Shown here one piece after another: positions 23,296 through 33,035 of a stretch of DNA of 64,000 nucleotides. Origin of the DNA: Sweltsa coloradensis (taxonomy: Eukaryota > Arthropoda > Insecta > Plecoptera > Chloroperlidae). Position numbers and translations under genes: made by a program. The stretch spans positions 186,001 through 250,000 of the forward strand of contig JAMZAV010000769.1 of assembly GCA_024449915.1 (NCBI GenBank). Direction: 5' to 3'. The notes under the pieces are model-generated. The model did no database searches. It saw only the letters and a program-made list of their open reading frames with translations, and was not told the DNA's origin. Each line of letters begins with the position of its first letter. The first letter of the stretch is position 1.

Positions 23296-24349
23296 CTGAA
23301 CTTGGTAGACTTACGTGCACTGATCTTACTATCACTGGGTTTAGCTGACACTTTTATATTATTTTGACTGACTACTTGGGTTACCTTGGACATCCTGCGA
23401 CTTTTGGTACCGCTAACTGCCTTCACGGACTGATCGATACTGGAATCACTGGCGCTTTCCCCGGATTCTTCCTCCACTTCATGGACGGACTTCTTCTTTT
23501 TGCATACTCGTGACGTATGCCCTCTCTTGTTGCATAGGAAGCAGTTCCATTCTCGGGCAGGGCAGGTTTCCTCGCTGTGGTTACGCCCGCAGCGACGACA
23601 CGACCTTGGAGGGTGGTAGACTCGACTTGACTGACTGGTCTGACGGTGTGACCCGCTGGTTGACTGGCGGTTTGGGACGGACTTTCCATCTCGGTGCTCC
23701 TGCTTGGTATATTGATGCGAACGACCCTTCGACCTCATCGGGACTCGATGGATTGAAGACTGCGATAACTTTGACTGAACTTCGGCTAGCTCCATACTGA
23801 GGGCAATCGAGCTTGCGTCCTCGAAGGTTAATGTTTTTTTTCCATCAGCAGCTTACGCCTGATGCTGTCTGATAATAAACCACAGACTAACCTATCTCGT
23901 AGAGCTTCGTTCAGGAAGTCATTAAATTCGCAATGTTCGGACAATCTCTTCATGTTCACAATGAACTGATTTATGCTTTCCCCTTCTTTCTGACTGCAAG
24001 AATGGAAATGGTATCGCTCCGCTATGACTAGGCGCTTAGGGGCGAATTGACTTTTCAGCACGGACGTAATATCTTGAAAACTTACTTCAGCAGGTTTTCT
24101 AGGTAATAAAACGTTCTTAAGAATAGCATATGTTGTTGGACCACACAGGGTTTTGTACATGGGCACTTTGACTGTATCCTCTATCATGTTATTTAACACG
24201 AAAAATTGTTCTAGGTGCTCCAAATATGATATTTTATCTTCATTCCCTGGGGAATATGCATCTTTCATTCCAATTATTGCGGTACATTTCTTTACAGACA
24301 TATCTTCTTTTTGAGAATCGACTTGTGATGAGCTAGATTTAGGCATCAC
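23214..24349 (-). pseudogene. gag: Ty3/gypsy gag, in two frames
   Basis: The first frame (24349-23828) holds the capsid-like part, with a Met start and ending at a stop just past an A8 run. The second (through 23214) continues the same protein and contains two zinc knuckles, CRRCGRNHSEETC (CX2CX3HX4C) and CFLCNKRGHTSRVC (CX2CX4HX4C), with basic and Ser-rich linkers. The switch lies at A_AAA_AAA in the upstream reading frame, two codons before the stop. That could be a lost or gained base in a homopolymer, a read error, or -1 slippage. The downstream end overlaps the protease frame by about 80 nt, as in elements that make pol by frameshifting. Confidence 0.85.
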
Positions 24350-24580
24350 GTAGGCCTAGCCTAGGCCTAGGCGGACATGACTTGACGGGTATAACGGTTA
24401 CTTCGACCTTGACCGACCCCGGCTGTGACCTCATTGACTTGACGCGACGTGATCTGACGTAATCGATGGCCTCATCTTGACTGACTTGACTAGCTTGACG
24501 TTGACTTTGACTGGCTTGGGTAGGCCTATGACTTGACTAGATCGACTTTTACTTGATGTTCAAAACACGCGTTTCCTAAA

Positions 24581-24598
24581 TGTTTTTATTCGTCGCCA
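24581..24598 (-). promoter_or_regulatory. Putative primer-binding site
   Basis: Four bases downstream of the 5' LTR the minus strand reads TGGCGACGAATAAAAAC; TGG is the complement of a tRNA CCA end. The matching tRNA was not identified. Confidence 0.55.
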
Positions 24599-24602
24599 AA
24601 AA

Positions 24603-24926
24603 TGTTATGTTCGGAACTGACCGGACTGGCCAAGGACGGTAGGTACAACTAAGTAACAATAGACAATGTATTCAGTAGTTACCTTTACTCTTGTTCTAGT
24701 AGACATACATCCAAGCCGATACAATACTAGGCACAGCACGTAGGCCCTTCTATTACATGACTACTCTGTACAGTTGAACACCTTACAGCTCGGTGTCCCA
24801 GGTTCAACTACGAGACATCGTTCCGTGTCTAGAACCTCGGGAAATCCACAGGCGTGCCAACATAATAAAGCACGCTCAACTTGTACAATATACAGGGGTA
24901 CCATGACATAGGGCACAAACATCACA
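24603..24926 (-). repeat. 5' LTR of the Ty3/gypsy element
   Basis: 324 bp; on the minus strand it starts TGTGATGTTTG and ends CATAACA. It appears identical to the other LTR base for base. Confidence 0.95.
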
Positions 24927-25559
24927 AGGCCCTAGGCCTACTTGTCAAATGTTATTATTTACCATAAAAAACTTACATTAAAATCTTTATTTCTATGGAT
25001 TCTGGCTAACTTTTCCAACTTTTTCTTTCAAAAGGTACTACATCACCATAACCTTAATGTCCATGTATAATATGAACGTTGTAGCCCCACCCATTTGGTC
25101 ATAATCGGCCCAAATGGCACGAAAATATCGCACTAAACCGTAAAAAAACTTATATTAAAAGCTTTATTTTATGGATTCTGGGTAACTTTTCCAACTTTTT
25201 TTTTCAAAAGGTACAACATCACCATTACCTTAATGTCCATGTATAATATGAACATTGTAGCCCCACCCGTTTGGTCAGAATCGGCCCAAATGTCACGAAA
25301 ATATCGCACTAAAAATTGAAAAAAATCGTAAAAGTACGATATTCATGAGAAATATTTCTTCGATTGTACCGAAAAACAATACACCTCTAAGTTCAGAGAT
25401 TTCGAAGGTCCCCTCAAATTTTCATCAAGATCGCTTGTGTCGTTTGCCCGGAATCCTGCTAACAAACAGACAAAAATACAAAAAAAAAAAAAAAAAAAAA
25501 AATTGGAGCTAAATTTTTTGGGGGTCAGTGAAATTGAAGTCTTCGCTTCGCTCATCCAA

Positions 25560-26320
25560 TTATAACCAGGTATTATATTCAACCATACTTGATGACAATG
25601 TCTAATACTCGCCTACCATGTATACTTGTGTTGGCACATGAGTGCAAAAAGATGGCTAATAAATATCAATATCAATATCCTTAGACACCTGTTCTAGAAC
25701 AAACCGAACATGTTCAAACAGTTCGTACGGGCAAGGAGGAGTGGATAAAACAGAGTGTATAATGTATGGCGGGAATTCGAATTACCATGAATGAAAATAA
25801 GGTAAATGTGATATGTCGAAATGTATAGGCCTACTGAATATTTACTTACTAAACTAAACCATCGTCAGCCGTAAATTGTCCGCAAAATACGTTTTTTAAG
25901 TTAAACATAGTTTTCAATTTAAATTAGGTGACATCTCGAACCGTCCATTTTGCAGATTGGCGTTCATCTCTGAAGGTCAGAACAGAACACATGTTTTTAT
26001 CCTTTCTAAATCTCCAACCGCCGGTACTATGACACATTCCTACTCTGTTCAGAACTAGTTTCAGACAGGACAAATAAACAAACTAAGGTCTTGGGCCTGG
26101 TCCACACGCGGAACGGATATGGTTCAGATAACATTGTTCTAGATCATACATCCGGTTAAACTGCAGCCACTATAACCCCCTCAAGCCACACTCATTCAAC
26201 CACAGTGCCACAGTGGCTAAAACACAATGTGTGGCCTCAACATTATTGAATTAAATGAAAGGTGTTTTTAGTTCTACCTAACAATTTATCAGATATTGTT
26301 TTTTTTTTTTCAATTTTGCT
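25560..26320. other. Unassigned intron sequence
   Basis: No gene or terminal repeats recognised. The block at about 26325-26380 (CATTTAGCTTTCTGTCATGT) begins a duplicated segment whose second copy starts near 27385. Confidence 0.4.
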
Positions 26321-26384
26321 ATGGATTTGACCATTTAGCTTTCTGTCATGTGGACATAAAGTACCATGACACTCTTTCTTTTAA

Positions 26385-26981
26385 GGCTATTCGACTGCAT
26401 TTTTCTATTTTCCAAAATATGCTACTAAGTCAAAATATAGCAAATGGCTTTGAAACCTGGCTCTTAAAAAAAGAAAAATCTAATTTTTCTGATCTGGTAT
26501 ACGGCCAGTATTGCCACCTCAAAATAATTTCAATTTCAAACTTCAATTTGCCAAGGCACACCATTCAACGTAGAGTGTTGTGTTTTTGTGACATTAATTT
26601 TCAACTGGTTTTCTATAGGCTGACTGATTTTTTTCTAACAATTGTCTTTCCTGTGAATTTTTTAGTTTGGTGGTATTTTGTACCAATTTGTACCGCAAAA
26701 CGAAAAAATTGTCAGGAAAGACAATGGTTTAAAAAAATCTCTCAGTCAGCCTATAGAAAACCAGTTAAAAATTAATGTCACAAAAACACAACACCCTAAG
26801 TTGAACGCCTTGGCGAATTGAAGTTTGAAATTATTTTACAGTGGCAATATTGGCCGTGTACCGGATCAAAAAAATTTAAAAAATAGTTTTGATTTTCTAA
26901 AAGGGCCAGGTTTCAAAGCCATTCACTATATTTTGACTTGGTGGCATATTTTGGAAAATAGAAAAACGCGATTGAATAGCC
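26385..26981. mobile_element. TTAA-flanked foldback MITE (about 290-bp inverted arms)
   Basis: Flanked by TTAA at 26381-26384 and 26982-26985. Ends GGCTATTCGACTGCATTTTT and, inverted, GGCTATTCAATCGCGTTTTT. The arms (26385 to about 26680, and about 26700-26981) match along most of their length (CAAAATATAG, GGCTTTGAAACCTGG, ACACGGCCA, CAATTTGCCAAGGC, GGCTGACTGA), so one strand can fold into a hairpin. TTAA suggests piggyBac-type mobilisation. The paralogous site at 27432-27435 has a single TTAA and no element. A one-arm copy lies at 42976-43310. Confidence 0.85.
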
Positions 26982-27153
26982 TTAAATTAGGAAGTTACTA
27001 TCAAAGTTTTAAGTTCTGCACCCTCATTCGAGTATGGCAATATATTTAGGTGCAAATTTTGCGCTGATGACTTAAGCCATATTTACAACAACTCTACAAA
27101 AAGTTAAAACTTTTGTTACTAAATTCAGACCACTTGTCTCACGCTCAACTCAC

Positions 27154-27307
27154 CGTTTCCACCTAGCAAAATAAAGTTTCTGGACAATTTCAATACAATT
27201 TTGAAGACGCACTTTACGACATTTGCATTGGCCTTGGGTCCACCAACTTCAATATTTTTCCTATCAGTTTGCGGAGATAATATTGCTTACAGTAGACTAA
27301 AGAAAAT
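27154..27307 (-). pseudogene. Decayed tandem copy of RUSF1 exon 2
   Basis: On the minus strand this stretch aligns with the real exon 2 (28741-28901). It has the same TTTAGT start region, GGTGGACCCAAGGCC where the exon has GGTGATGCAAAGGCC, GTCGTA, a GGTGGAAACG end, and a retained donor ACG|GTGAGTTGAG. The intronic flank beyond the donor also matches (GGCAATATAT followed by TAGGTG, near 27034 and 28681). In the frame corresponding to the exon there is a stop (CTGTAA) about six codons in, and the acceptor AG is not recognisable. It is an old segmental duplication whose exon copy is dead. An alternative or mutually exclusive exon is unlikely because of the stop. Confidence 0.7.
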
Positions 27308-27439
27308 ATTGTTTTAACGATTTTACTATGGCTTAGACTTAACTTCAAGTAATAAGCTTTTTGTACACACGTCCAAGAGCTGAGCATTTAGCTTCCTGTC
27401 AAGTGGCCATAAAAATGTCACAGTTTTTGTTTTAAATTA

Positions 27440-28395
27440 GATAAGCCTAGGTATGATTATTACAGTGAAACCCGTCTAAAACTTTTTCCAAGTAGACTCC
27501 AGTTTTGAATGTATTTTAAAAAGAATTTTAAATGCAAGGGGCCCTCACACATGAGCATTACAGTACCTACACCAAAAATGAATTCAAGTGTTTTTCCTTG
27601 TGCAGCTGTGATAAAGCAGCCAGAGTTGTATTTATCTTTGACACCACGCATCGTTCTCACTATCGCCAGAGCTAAGCTCTCATCGCAAGATAAGCCCAGG
27701 AATAACAATCCTATGAGTCGTGATTTTCGTAATTCGGTTGAAACATAATAATAAATCAACCCTCACAAGGTCAATGAAGAGGGACAGCAGAATGTGATCT
27801 TCATCTTCATTCTTCATGCATGAGTATGACGCATTGTTGGATACAAGTGCAATACAAATATTAGACTGGCGAATGAACGGCGTGCACAATCTACGAGCTG
27901 GGTGACATCGCACATTCTTTTTCCCCTTTGTACTGGCCGGCCAGCGGTGAGTTGGATCGAAATCGCATCTTGTTCGCGCACGACAGCGATGGCAGTTTAC
28001 GAGATAGATCGCAGCAGCTATCTCTCTCGCATTCATAGGAATGGGCGCTTCTCGCTGGGAGGGTGGGCTGACGGACGATCAGCTGATACAAACACACGAA
28101 CGCGGCTGGTAAAAACATTTCTTACGTAGCAAAAGTACACTTGATTAAGTCCAAAATGCAAGAGTGCAGATGGTGGATAACATTTCTAATGGTACGAACT
28201 ATACACATTTTAACTGACATTTTAAAGTAGGTAGGCCCAATAGGCGGGGAAAAGGGATAAGATAGAAACGTTTTGGCCAAAAAAATTATACAGGTTAGTA
28301 TACCGGTACGTAAAAAGCTGTGCAAAATTCAGAAAATATGTGTAGGAAAATGTCTTTGAAGGGAATATTTTAGCAGGATTTCATGCAGGCCCACC
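27440..28395. other. Unassigned insert within the duplicated segment
   Basis: Interrupts the second copy of the tandem duplication: matching flanks are at about 27440 and 28395. A CAGTGAAACCCGTCTAAAAC stretch at 27465 resembles a pogo/hAT-type left end, but no right end was found. 28099-28175 resembles 4383-4470. Confidence 0.35.
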
Positions 28396-28410
28396 ATCAA
28401 AGTTTGGCAC

Positions 28411-28672
28411 CAGGGGTGTCGACAGGATTTTTGCATGGGGGGAGGGGTTTAGCCCCTTGCAGAGTGGAAATAAAAAGGTGGAGGGAAGGTAGGAAGAAAA
28501 AAATAATTTGGGGCGTAAAAAAAGTAGTGAGTTGAATACAATAGGTATTAAAATTATGTCATTTTTGTCTAGTACAAACTAGAAAATCACTAAAAGGAAA
28601 AACAATTCAAACACAAACATGATTAAAAATTTAGGCGGGTTGGGCGCAAATGCCCCCTTGCCGACGTCCCTG
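28411..28672. mobile_element. Probable decayed hAT-type element beside RUSF1 exon 2
   Basis: Ends CAGGGGTGTCGACA and, inverted, CAGGGACGTCGGCA. The flanks do not form a clear duplication, so the assignment rests on the ends alone. It ends 69 bp from the exon 2 boundary. Confidence 0.5.
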
Positions 28673-28740
28673 TCAAATATGGCAATATATCTAGGTGGCA
28701 ATTTGACACGTCTCACTCTCAGGCTCAACTCAGTACTCAC

Positions 28741-28901
28741 CCTTTCCACCAGGCAAAAAGAATTTTTCCGACTAATCCCATGACATCCTTTAACAGCCAA
28801 GTTATCGCTGCAGAAACGACAGTGGCCTTTGCATCACCAACACCAACCCCTTTCAAAACGGAGTGTGTTGTTAGGGCCCCCGTGAGGGTACTAAAGAAAG
28901 C
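28741..28901 (-). CDS. RUSF1: RUSF1 homologue, coding exon 2
   Basis: Exon of 161 nt between acceptor TATTTATTTCAG (AG ends at 28902) and donor GG|GTGAGTAC (GT at 28740-28739). It enters in phase 0 from exon 1 and leaves with two bases of a Gly codon. The product reads GVGVGDAKATVVSAAITWLL and later KILFAWWKG, matching the conserved glycine-rich and WWKG segments of RUS1 proteins immediately downstream of the motif in exon 1. No stop occurs in frame. The intron upstream is 9,013 bp and the one downstream 16,032 bp, the latter carrying the Ty3/gypsy element. A hAT-like relic ends 69 bp beyond the donor. A decayed copy of this exon lies at 27154 to about 27307. Confidence 0.93.
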
Positions 28902-29010
28902 CTGAAATAAATATTCAATGGATTACTAGTGATCAAAGTTTGAATTATATTTGAAGTAATTTCAAACGCACTTTTTATCTTAATATTAATGTGTAGGGCC
29001 TATGCACTTG

Positions 29011-29479
29011 CATACCTGCCAAGTTTTGAATTCCCAAATTCGTAAAAGTCAACAAACAGACTTTTAAGGGGCAAACGAGGGTGGCGCGGGCAACCGGGGG
29101 GGGGGGGGTCCGGGGGCTTGCCCCCCGGATTTTTTTTTACAATCTTGGTGCAATTTCGTGCGTTTTAGTGAGTTTTGGGGACACTTTAATCATTCTTTTT
29201 TTTCTCGGCATGTTCGATGGAGGGGGTAGGGCGGGCGGGCCGTGAGGGGGAGGGGGTTGCACATACCAAAGGAAGGCAAGAAACGTGAAATTCACACGGC
29301 GCGCCAGTTTTCAATATAAAATAACGATTTTTTGTAAAAAAAAAAAAAAAAAAAAAAGTTTTTTTTTTTTTAATTTTTGAAAATTGAAAAATTCGTAAAA
29401 TTGACAGGGCAATCGTAAAATCGTAAATGACTACCGTTTTTCGTAAATTTTACGAATAATTCGTAAAACTTGGCAGGTA
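29011..29479. mobile_element. hAT-type element with G-rich core
   Basis: Starts CATACCTGCCAAGTTTTG and, inverted from the right, TACCTGCCAAGTTTTACG. Flanked by TGCACTTG at 29003-29010 and 29480-29487 (TATGCACTTG, 10 bp, is in fact repeated). The core holds a G12-13 run (about 29096-29108) and a TCCGGGGG/CCCCCCGGA hairpin (about 29109-29129). Intron 1. Confidence 0.75.
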
Positions 29480-29487
29480 TGCACTTG

Positions 29488-29922
29488 GAATTAACATTAG
29501 ATGCCTCCAGTATGCTCCAGTGTGGACAGCCTGCATTGAAGACTTTTTACCAACTGTGCAGAAGAAGTTGAGTGGCAAAGAGGCAGTGAAAACACTGGCT
29601 GGTCTGCTTTTCTTTCAAGATGGGGAAGACCAAAAATTGTTCTGTTGTACGCAAGTAGCCTAGGTACTGTTTATCTACCCACCATGATTATAATCTTAAA
29701 AATGACCAAAAGTCTAGGCCCTAAAATTTAAATTGCTGAAACTGAAAGTACGCCAATCTGCCAATAGGCCTATACTACATGTAGTATATTAACATTTGTC
29801 TATGGCCTAGGTTCTTGTAGCTACACATCAAGTTTAGGCCTACGCTTATATAGTAACTCCCAATTCCAGCCTGTAAATAGGTTGTAGGATATACGCTACG
29901 GTACTTTGTAACGAAAATAATA
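29488..29922. other. Unassigned intron sequence
   Basis: No gene or repeat ends recognised. Confidence 0.4.
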
Positions 29923-30703
29923 CTAGGAAGCTTCGCGAACGCTTTTTCAGGCGTGTTGTTGGATAAGCGTAATTTTTTTACAGGAAAAAAAGCGTAAACT
30001 TGCAATTTTCACGAGAAATTATTTTTAGATTGTGCTAAAATTTCACACCAATATATTAATTCATAAAATAAGGTTCTGTAATAAAATCATTACAATCGGA
30101 TAAAGCATGTAGGCCTAGGTGTTATAAGTCGAAGAAATGTAAAAAAAAGGGTAAAATTGCGATTTTCATGAGAAATTATTTTTCGATTGCGCTCAAATTG
30201 CACACCAATATATTAATTCATAAAATTAAGGTTCTGTGAAAAAAATCATTACAATCCGATAAAGCATGTAGGCCTAGGTGCTAAAAATCAAAGAAATTTT
30301 AAAAATTAAAAAAATTGTAAAATTGCGATTTTCATAAGAAACAATTTTTCGATTACGCTCAAATTTCACACAAATATATTAATTCATAAAATTGAGGTTC
30401 TGTGAAAAAATTATTACAATCGGATAAAGCATGTAAGCCTAGGTGTTATAAGTCGATTTTTTTTTTTTAATCGAGAAAAAAATCGTAAAATTGCGATTTT
30501 CATGAGAAATAATTTTTCAATTGCACTCAAAAACGTGGCAGTTTTAAGTTCAGAGATTTCGAAGGCCTCCACAAAATTTCATTGCAATTAGAGTATCGGT
30601 TTAGCCGGAATCGAGTTAACAAACAGCAAAAAAAAAAGGATTTTTTTCTCCAGTGTAGGCCTAGTGAAATGGAATCTTCGCTTTGCTCGCTACACTCATC
30701 CAA
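29923..30703 (-). mobile_element. Helentron-like family D, copy 2, with internal tandem repeats
   Basis: On the minus strand it starts TTGGATGAGTG and ends with the inverted CGCTTATCCAACAACACGCC, a short stem and GCGAAGCTTCCTAG. A ~150-170-bp unit marked by AAATTGCGATTTTCATGAGA recurs four times (near 29999, 30153, 30317 and 30487). Non-coding. Confidence 0.62.
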
Positions 30704-30793
30704 TAAAACAAGTAGGCCTACCAGTACTCTATGAGATAGTGAGCACTATTTATTTCTATAGGCCTAGATATATTTATATATATATGGATTGTT

Positions 30794-30988
30794 GCAGGTT
30801 TTCGCGGCCCGTTGTACAATACTAGGTTCTTGGGTTAAACCGCGTCGAAATGATGAACCAGTGCGGAGACTGGGCGTCCACCGACGTTTCGTCTGATCTA
30901 CGTCAGGCATCATCAGGGTGACTGTGACTTCACGAAGGTTAAAGTCACAGTGGCTGGCAGGCGCCCGACCGCCTCCTTATATATACCT
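30794..30988 (-). mobile_element. Penelope-like element fragment with hammerhead-like motif
   Basis: The minus strand has CTGATGA (30910-30916 region), a candidate stem and GAAAC (30886-30890), preceded by a hairpin with a perfect 10-bp stem (ACTGTGACTT / AAGTCACAGT, 30921-30930 and 30942-30951). This order is that of the hammerhead motif found in the pseudo-LTRs of Penelope-like retroelements. No RT is present; it is a fragment. Confidence 0.5.
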
Positions 30989-32000
30989 GAAAAGGTGCGG
31001 GGCGGCGAGGTCAAATCTAAAAACCATGATCAAGTTCCTAATCTATTGAAGTGAAACCATTTTACTACGGCTTCTTGTCATTGGCCCTACTGGGGTTTCT
31101 TGTGAACTGTTGGATTTAGCATCTGCATCGTATAGAATCGCTATCGCTATCCAGCCCAGCTGGTGCGGCTGGGCTGATGGTGTCACACCCGAGATTTATG
31201 TTTGGAAATGACCTATCAGTTGATAACGGAAGCCAAACACGTGACATCGAAGACATCCAGGCATTTGACGGAATGTGATTGTATTGATTTGACTTACACT
31301 TGCCACACTCGAGGTTCCATTTATAGGTCGGAATAGGCTTTGTTGGCGATATCGATGTTATCAATTCGATAATGACATTACCATTTTGATAATCGATAAT
31401 GAAAAAATTATCGATGTGCATCCCTAGTTGAGAGCAAAACTAGAAAAATGCAGTAATATTTCAGTGCGCACTGAGTAGGCCTAACCCTACTTGCCATTGG
31501 AAAACACCATTTAATTTACCTCGTTTACATGTCACATGCCGATTAACTATGGCCACTGTGGACCAAATTAGGGCTACAACTTTTTTATGGTTGAAATATA
31601 ACACAAAAATTTCATGCTGTCAGCCAAGAGTGTAGGCCTACATACAAGTTAGGCCCTACCTAACTAAAGTAGGTACCTAGTAGGGATGTCAACGGGTAGA
31701 GCCTACCCGTTACCGAAATACTTCCACAAACGAAAACGTATCCGAAAACCACATTTTAGAAAAATTGTTTTTTATAAGAAAAACTTTGCATAAAGGGAAC
31801 TTATTCCGTTCATGGGCCCCAAATAATAAAAACGTATTTTCAACGCATTTTTGTTGTTTTTTCATGCTTTTCAACATTACTATACCCTACTACGTAAATA
31901 ATTATTCAATGAGTAAAGTAAAAGTACCTATTTGTGATAATAATTAGGCCTAATGTAGGCCTATTTATTTTCAAAATTTGATGTAAACAAGATTACTTTT
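30989..32000. other. Unassigned intron with orphan hAT-like ends
   Basis: ATCGATGTGCATCCCTA at about 31414-31430 looks like the right end of a hAT-type element whose left end I could not find. TAGGGATGTCAACGGGTAG at 31681 looks like a left end without a partner. Confidence 0.35.
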
Positions 32001-33035
32001 AACCCCCTGTATATTCTTACGGCAGAACGTAAGAATTGTAAGAAATTATTCTTACGGCAGAACGTAAGATTTGCTAAAAATTATTCTTAGGGTCTGTACT
32101 CTCATTGGAATTATCGTTACCGTAATTTATTTTTACTATATATTTTATTATCGTAAACATCGTCAGGGGCTAGGCCTAGACAAACCTGAAAGTAGATAAC
32201 CTAACTATAGGGGCACTAGTGTATAAGTCTAGGTTAGTCTAGCCAAGTTGTCAGGGTAGGCCTATGCTCAGGGCTAGGCCTAGGCATAGGTCCTTTTGGC
32301 CCCTAATCTAGACCTAGGGTTAAGGCTTGTTTACAATCACTTAACAACACGTTAAAAGTTAAAACATAATGTAAGAATGTTGAAACCCTTGGAAACATTG
32401 GAGTTGTTTACAATCGCTTAAGTAACACAACAAAAGTATAGGGTCATTCCATGTCTAAATCAACCAAGCCAAGCCTGAAATAAAACTTAACCATCTCCGA
32501 TTTTAATGAAACATGGCAAATCTACTCTTACTAACATGTTGATTGATTGTGGAAAATTTTGCATTCCTGACGCGCTTAGTTTTCATGTAACGCCCGCTCA
32601 AAAACTCAAATTTGGCGACGCCGAGCGGCGTACCTGAATCAGTAAGTTTTAAACCATTGGACGTAAAGGCAATTTTTTTTTTTTAATTAAAGAGATTTTT
32701 AATGGCAATTTAATTTATATGTATTTGAATGCATTCCTAATTGTGAAACCATGTAAAAAATCTAAATTTGTTTTTAAACCTACCCTACGAGAAAAAGTAT
32801 CTTTTAAATTAAAAAAAAAAACGTGTTTTTGTTTAGGCCTAGATGTTTTTTACATGCACAAAAAAATTTGGGATGGGATAGCATTGGGATCATGATATAT
32901 CACAGGGTCATGCACCAAATGTGTGTTATGTGTCAGTTTTTACCTTCCGTTTTCATTTTTCAAAGAAATTAAGTGCGGCAAATTTGAATTTCACTACAAA
33001 TGGAAGGTAAAAACTGACCATTATACACATTTGGT

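Larger units (their letters stand above)
19564..24926 (-). mobile_element. Ty3/gypsy LTR retrotransposon (Mag-like), young
   Basis: 5,363 bp, transcribed from the minus strand in RUSF1 intron 2, in the same direction as the gene. It has two 324-bp LTRs without a visible difference, TG...CA ends, a perfect 5-bp target duplication AGGCC (19559-19563 and 24927-24931), a primer site, a purine tract, and gag and pol in the usual order protease, RT, RNase H, integrase. The CX2CX3HX4C first zinc knuckle of gag is typical of the Mag lineage. Several single-base breaks interrupt the frames. Confidence 0.95.
19418..25559 (-). mobile_element. Helentron-like family B, copy 3, split by the Ty3/gypsy element
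   Basis: Left part 19418-19563 (CTAGGAAAACGCTAAAGTCC...) and right part 24927-25559 (ending CTTCGCTTCGCTCATCCAA) are the two ends of one minus-strand family B copy. A ~170-bp internal unit is present twice (24963-25137 and 25148-25313). The LTR element sits inside at an AGGCC site. Confidence 0.72.

Noticed and set aside
27154..27307. A mutually exclusive alternative exon of RUSF1
   Set aside because: The early in-frame stop and missing acceptor make it a dead copy instead.
29996..30510. CRISPR-like array
   Set aside because: The repeat units are ~150-170 bp with no short-repeat/spacer pattern, in a eukaryotic transposon.
30886..30951. An active hammerhead ribozyme
   Set aside because: Core motifs are present, but the closing stem and cleavage triplet could not be placed, so only a motif relic is claimed.
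31116..31421. Cysteine-containing protein on the minus strand
   Set aside because: It overlaps an orphan hAT-like end and has no recognisable domain.
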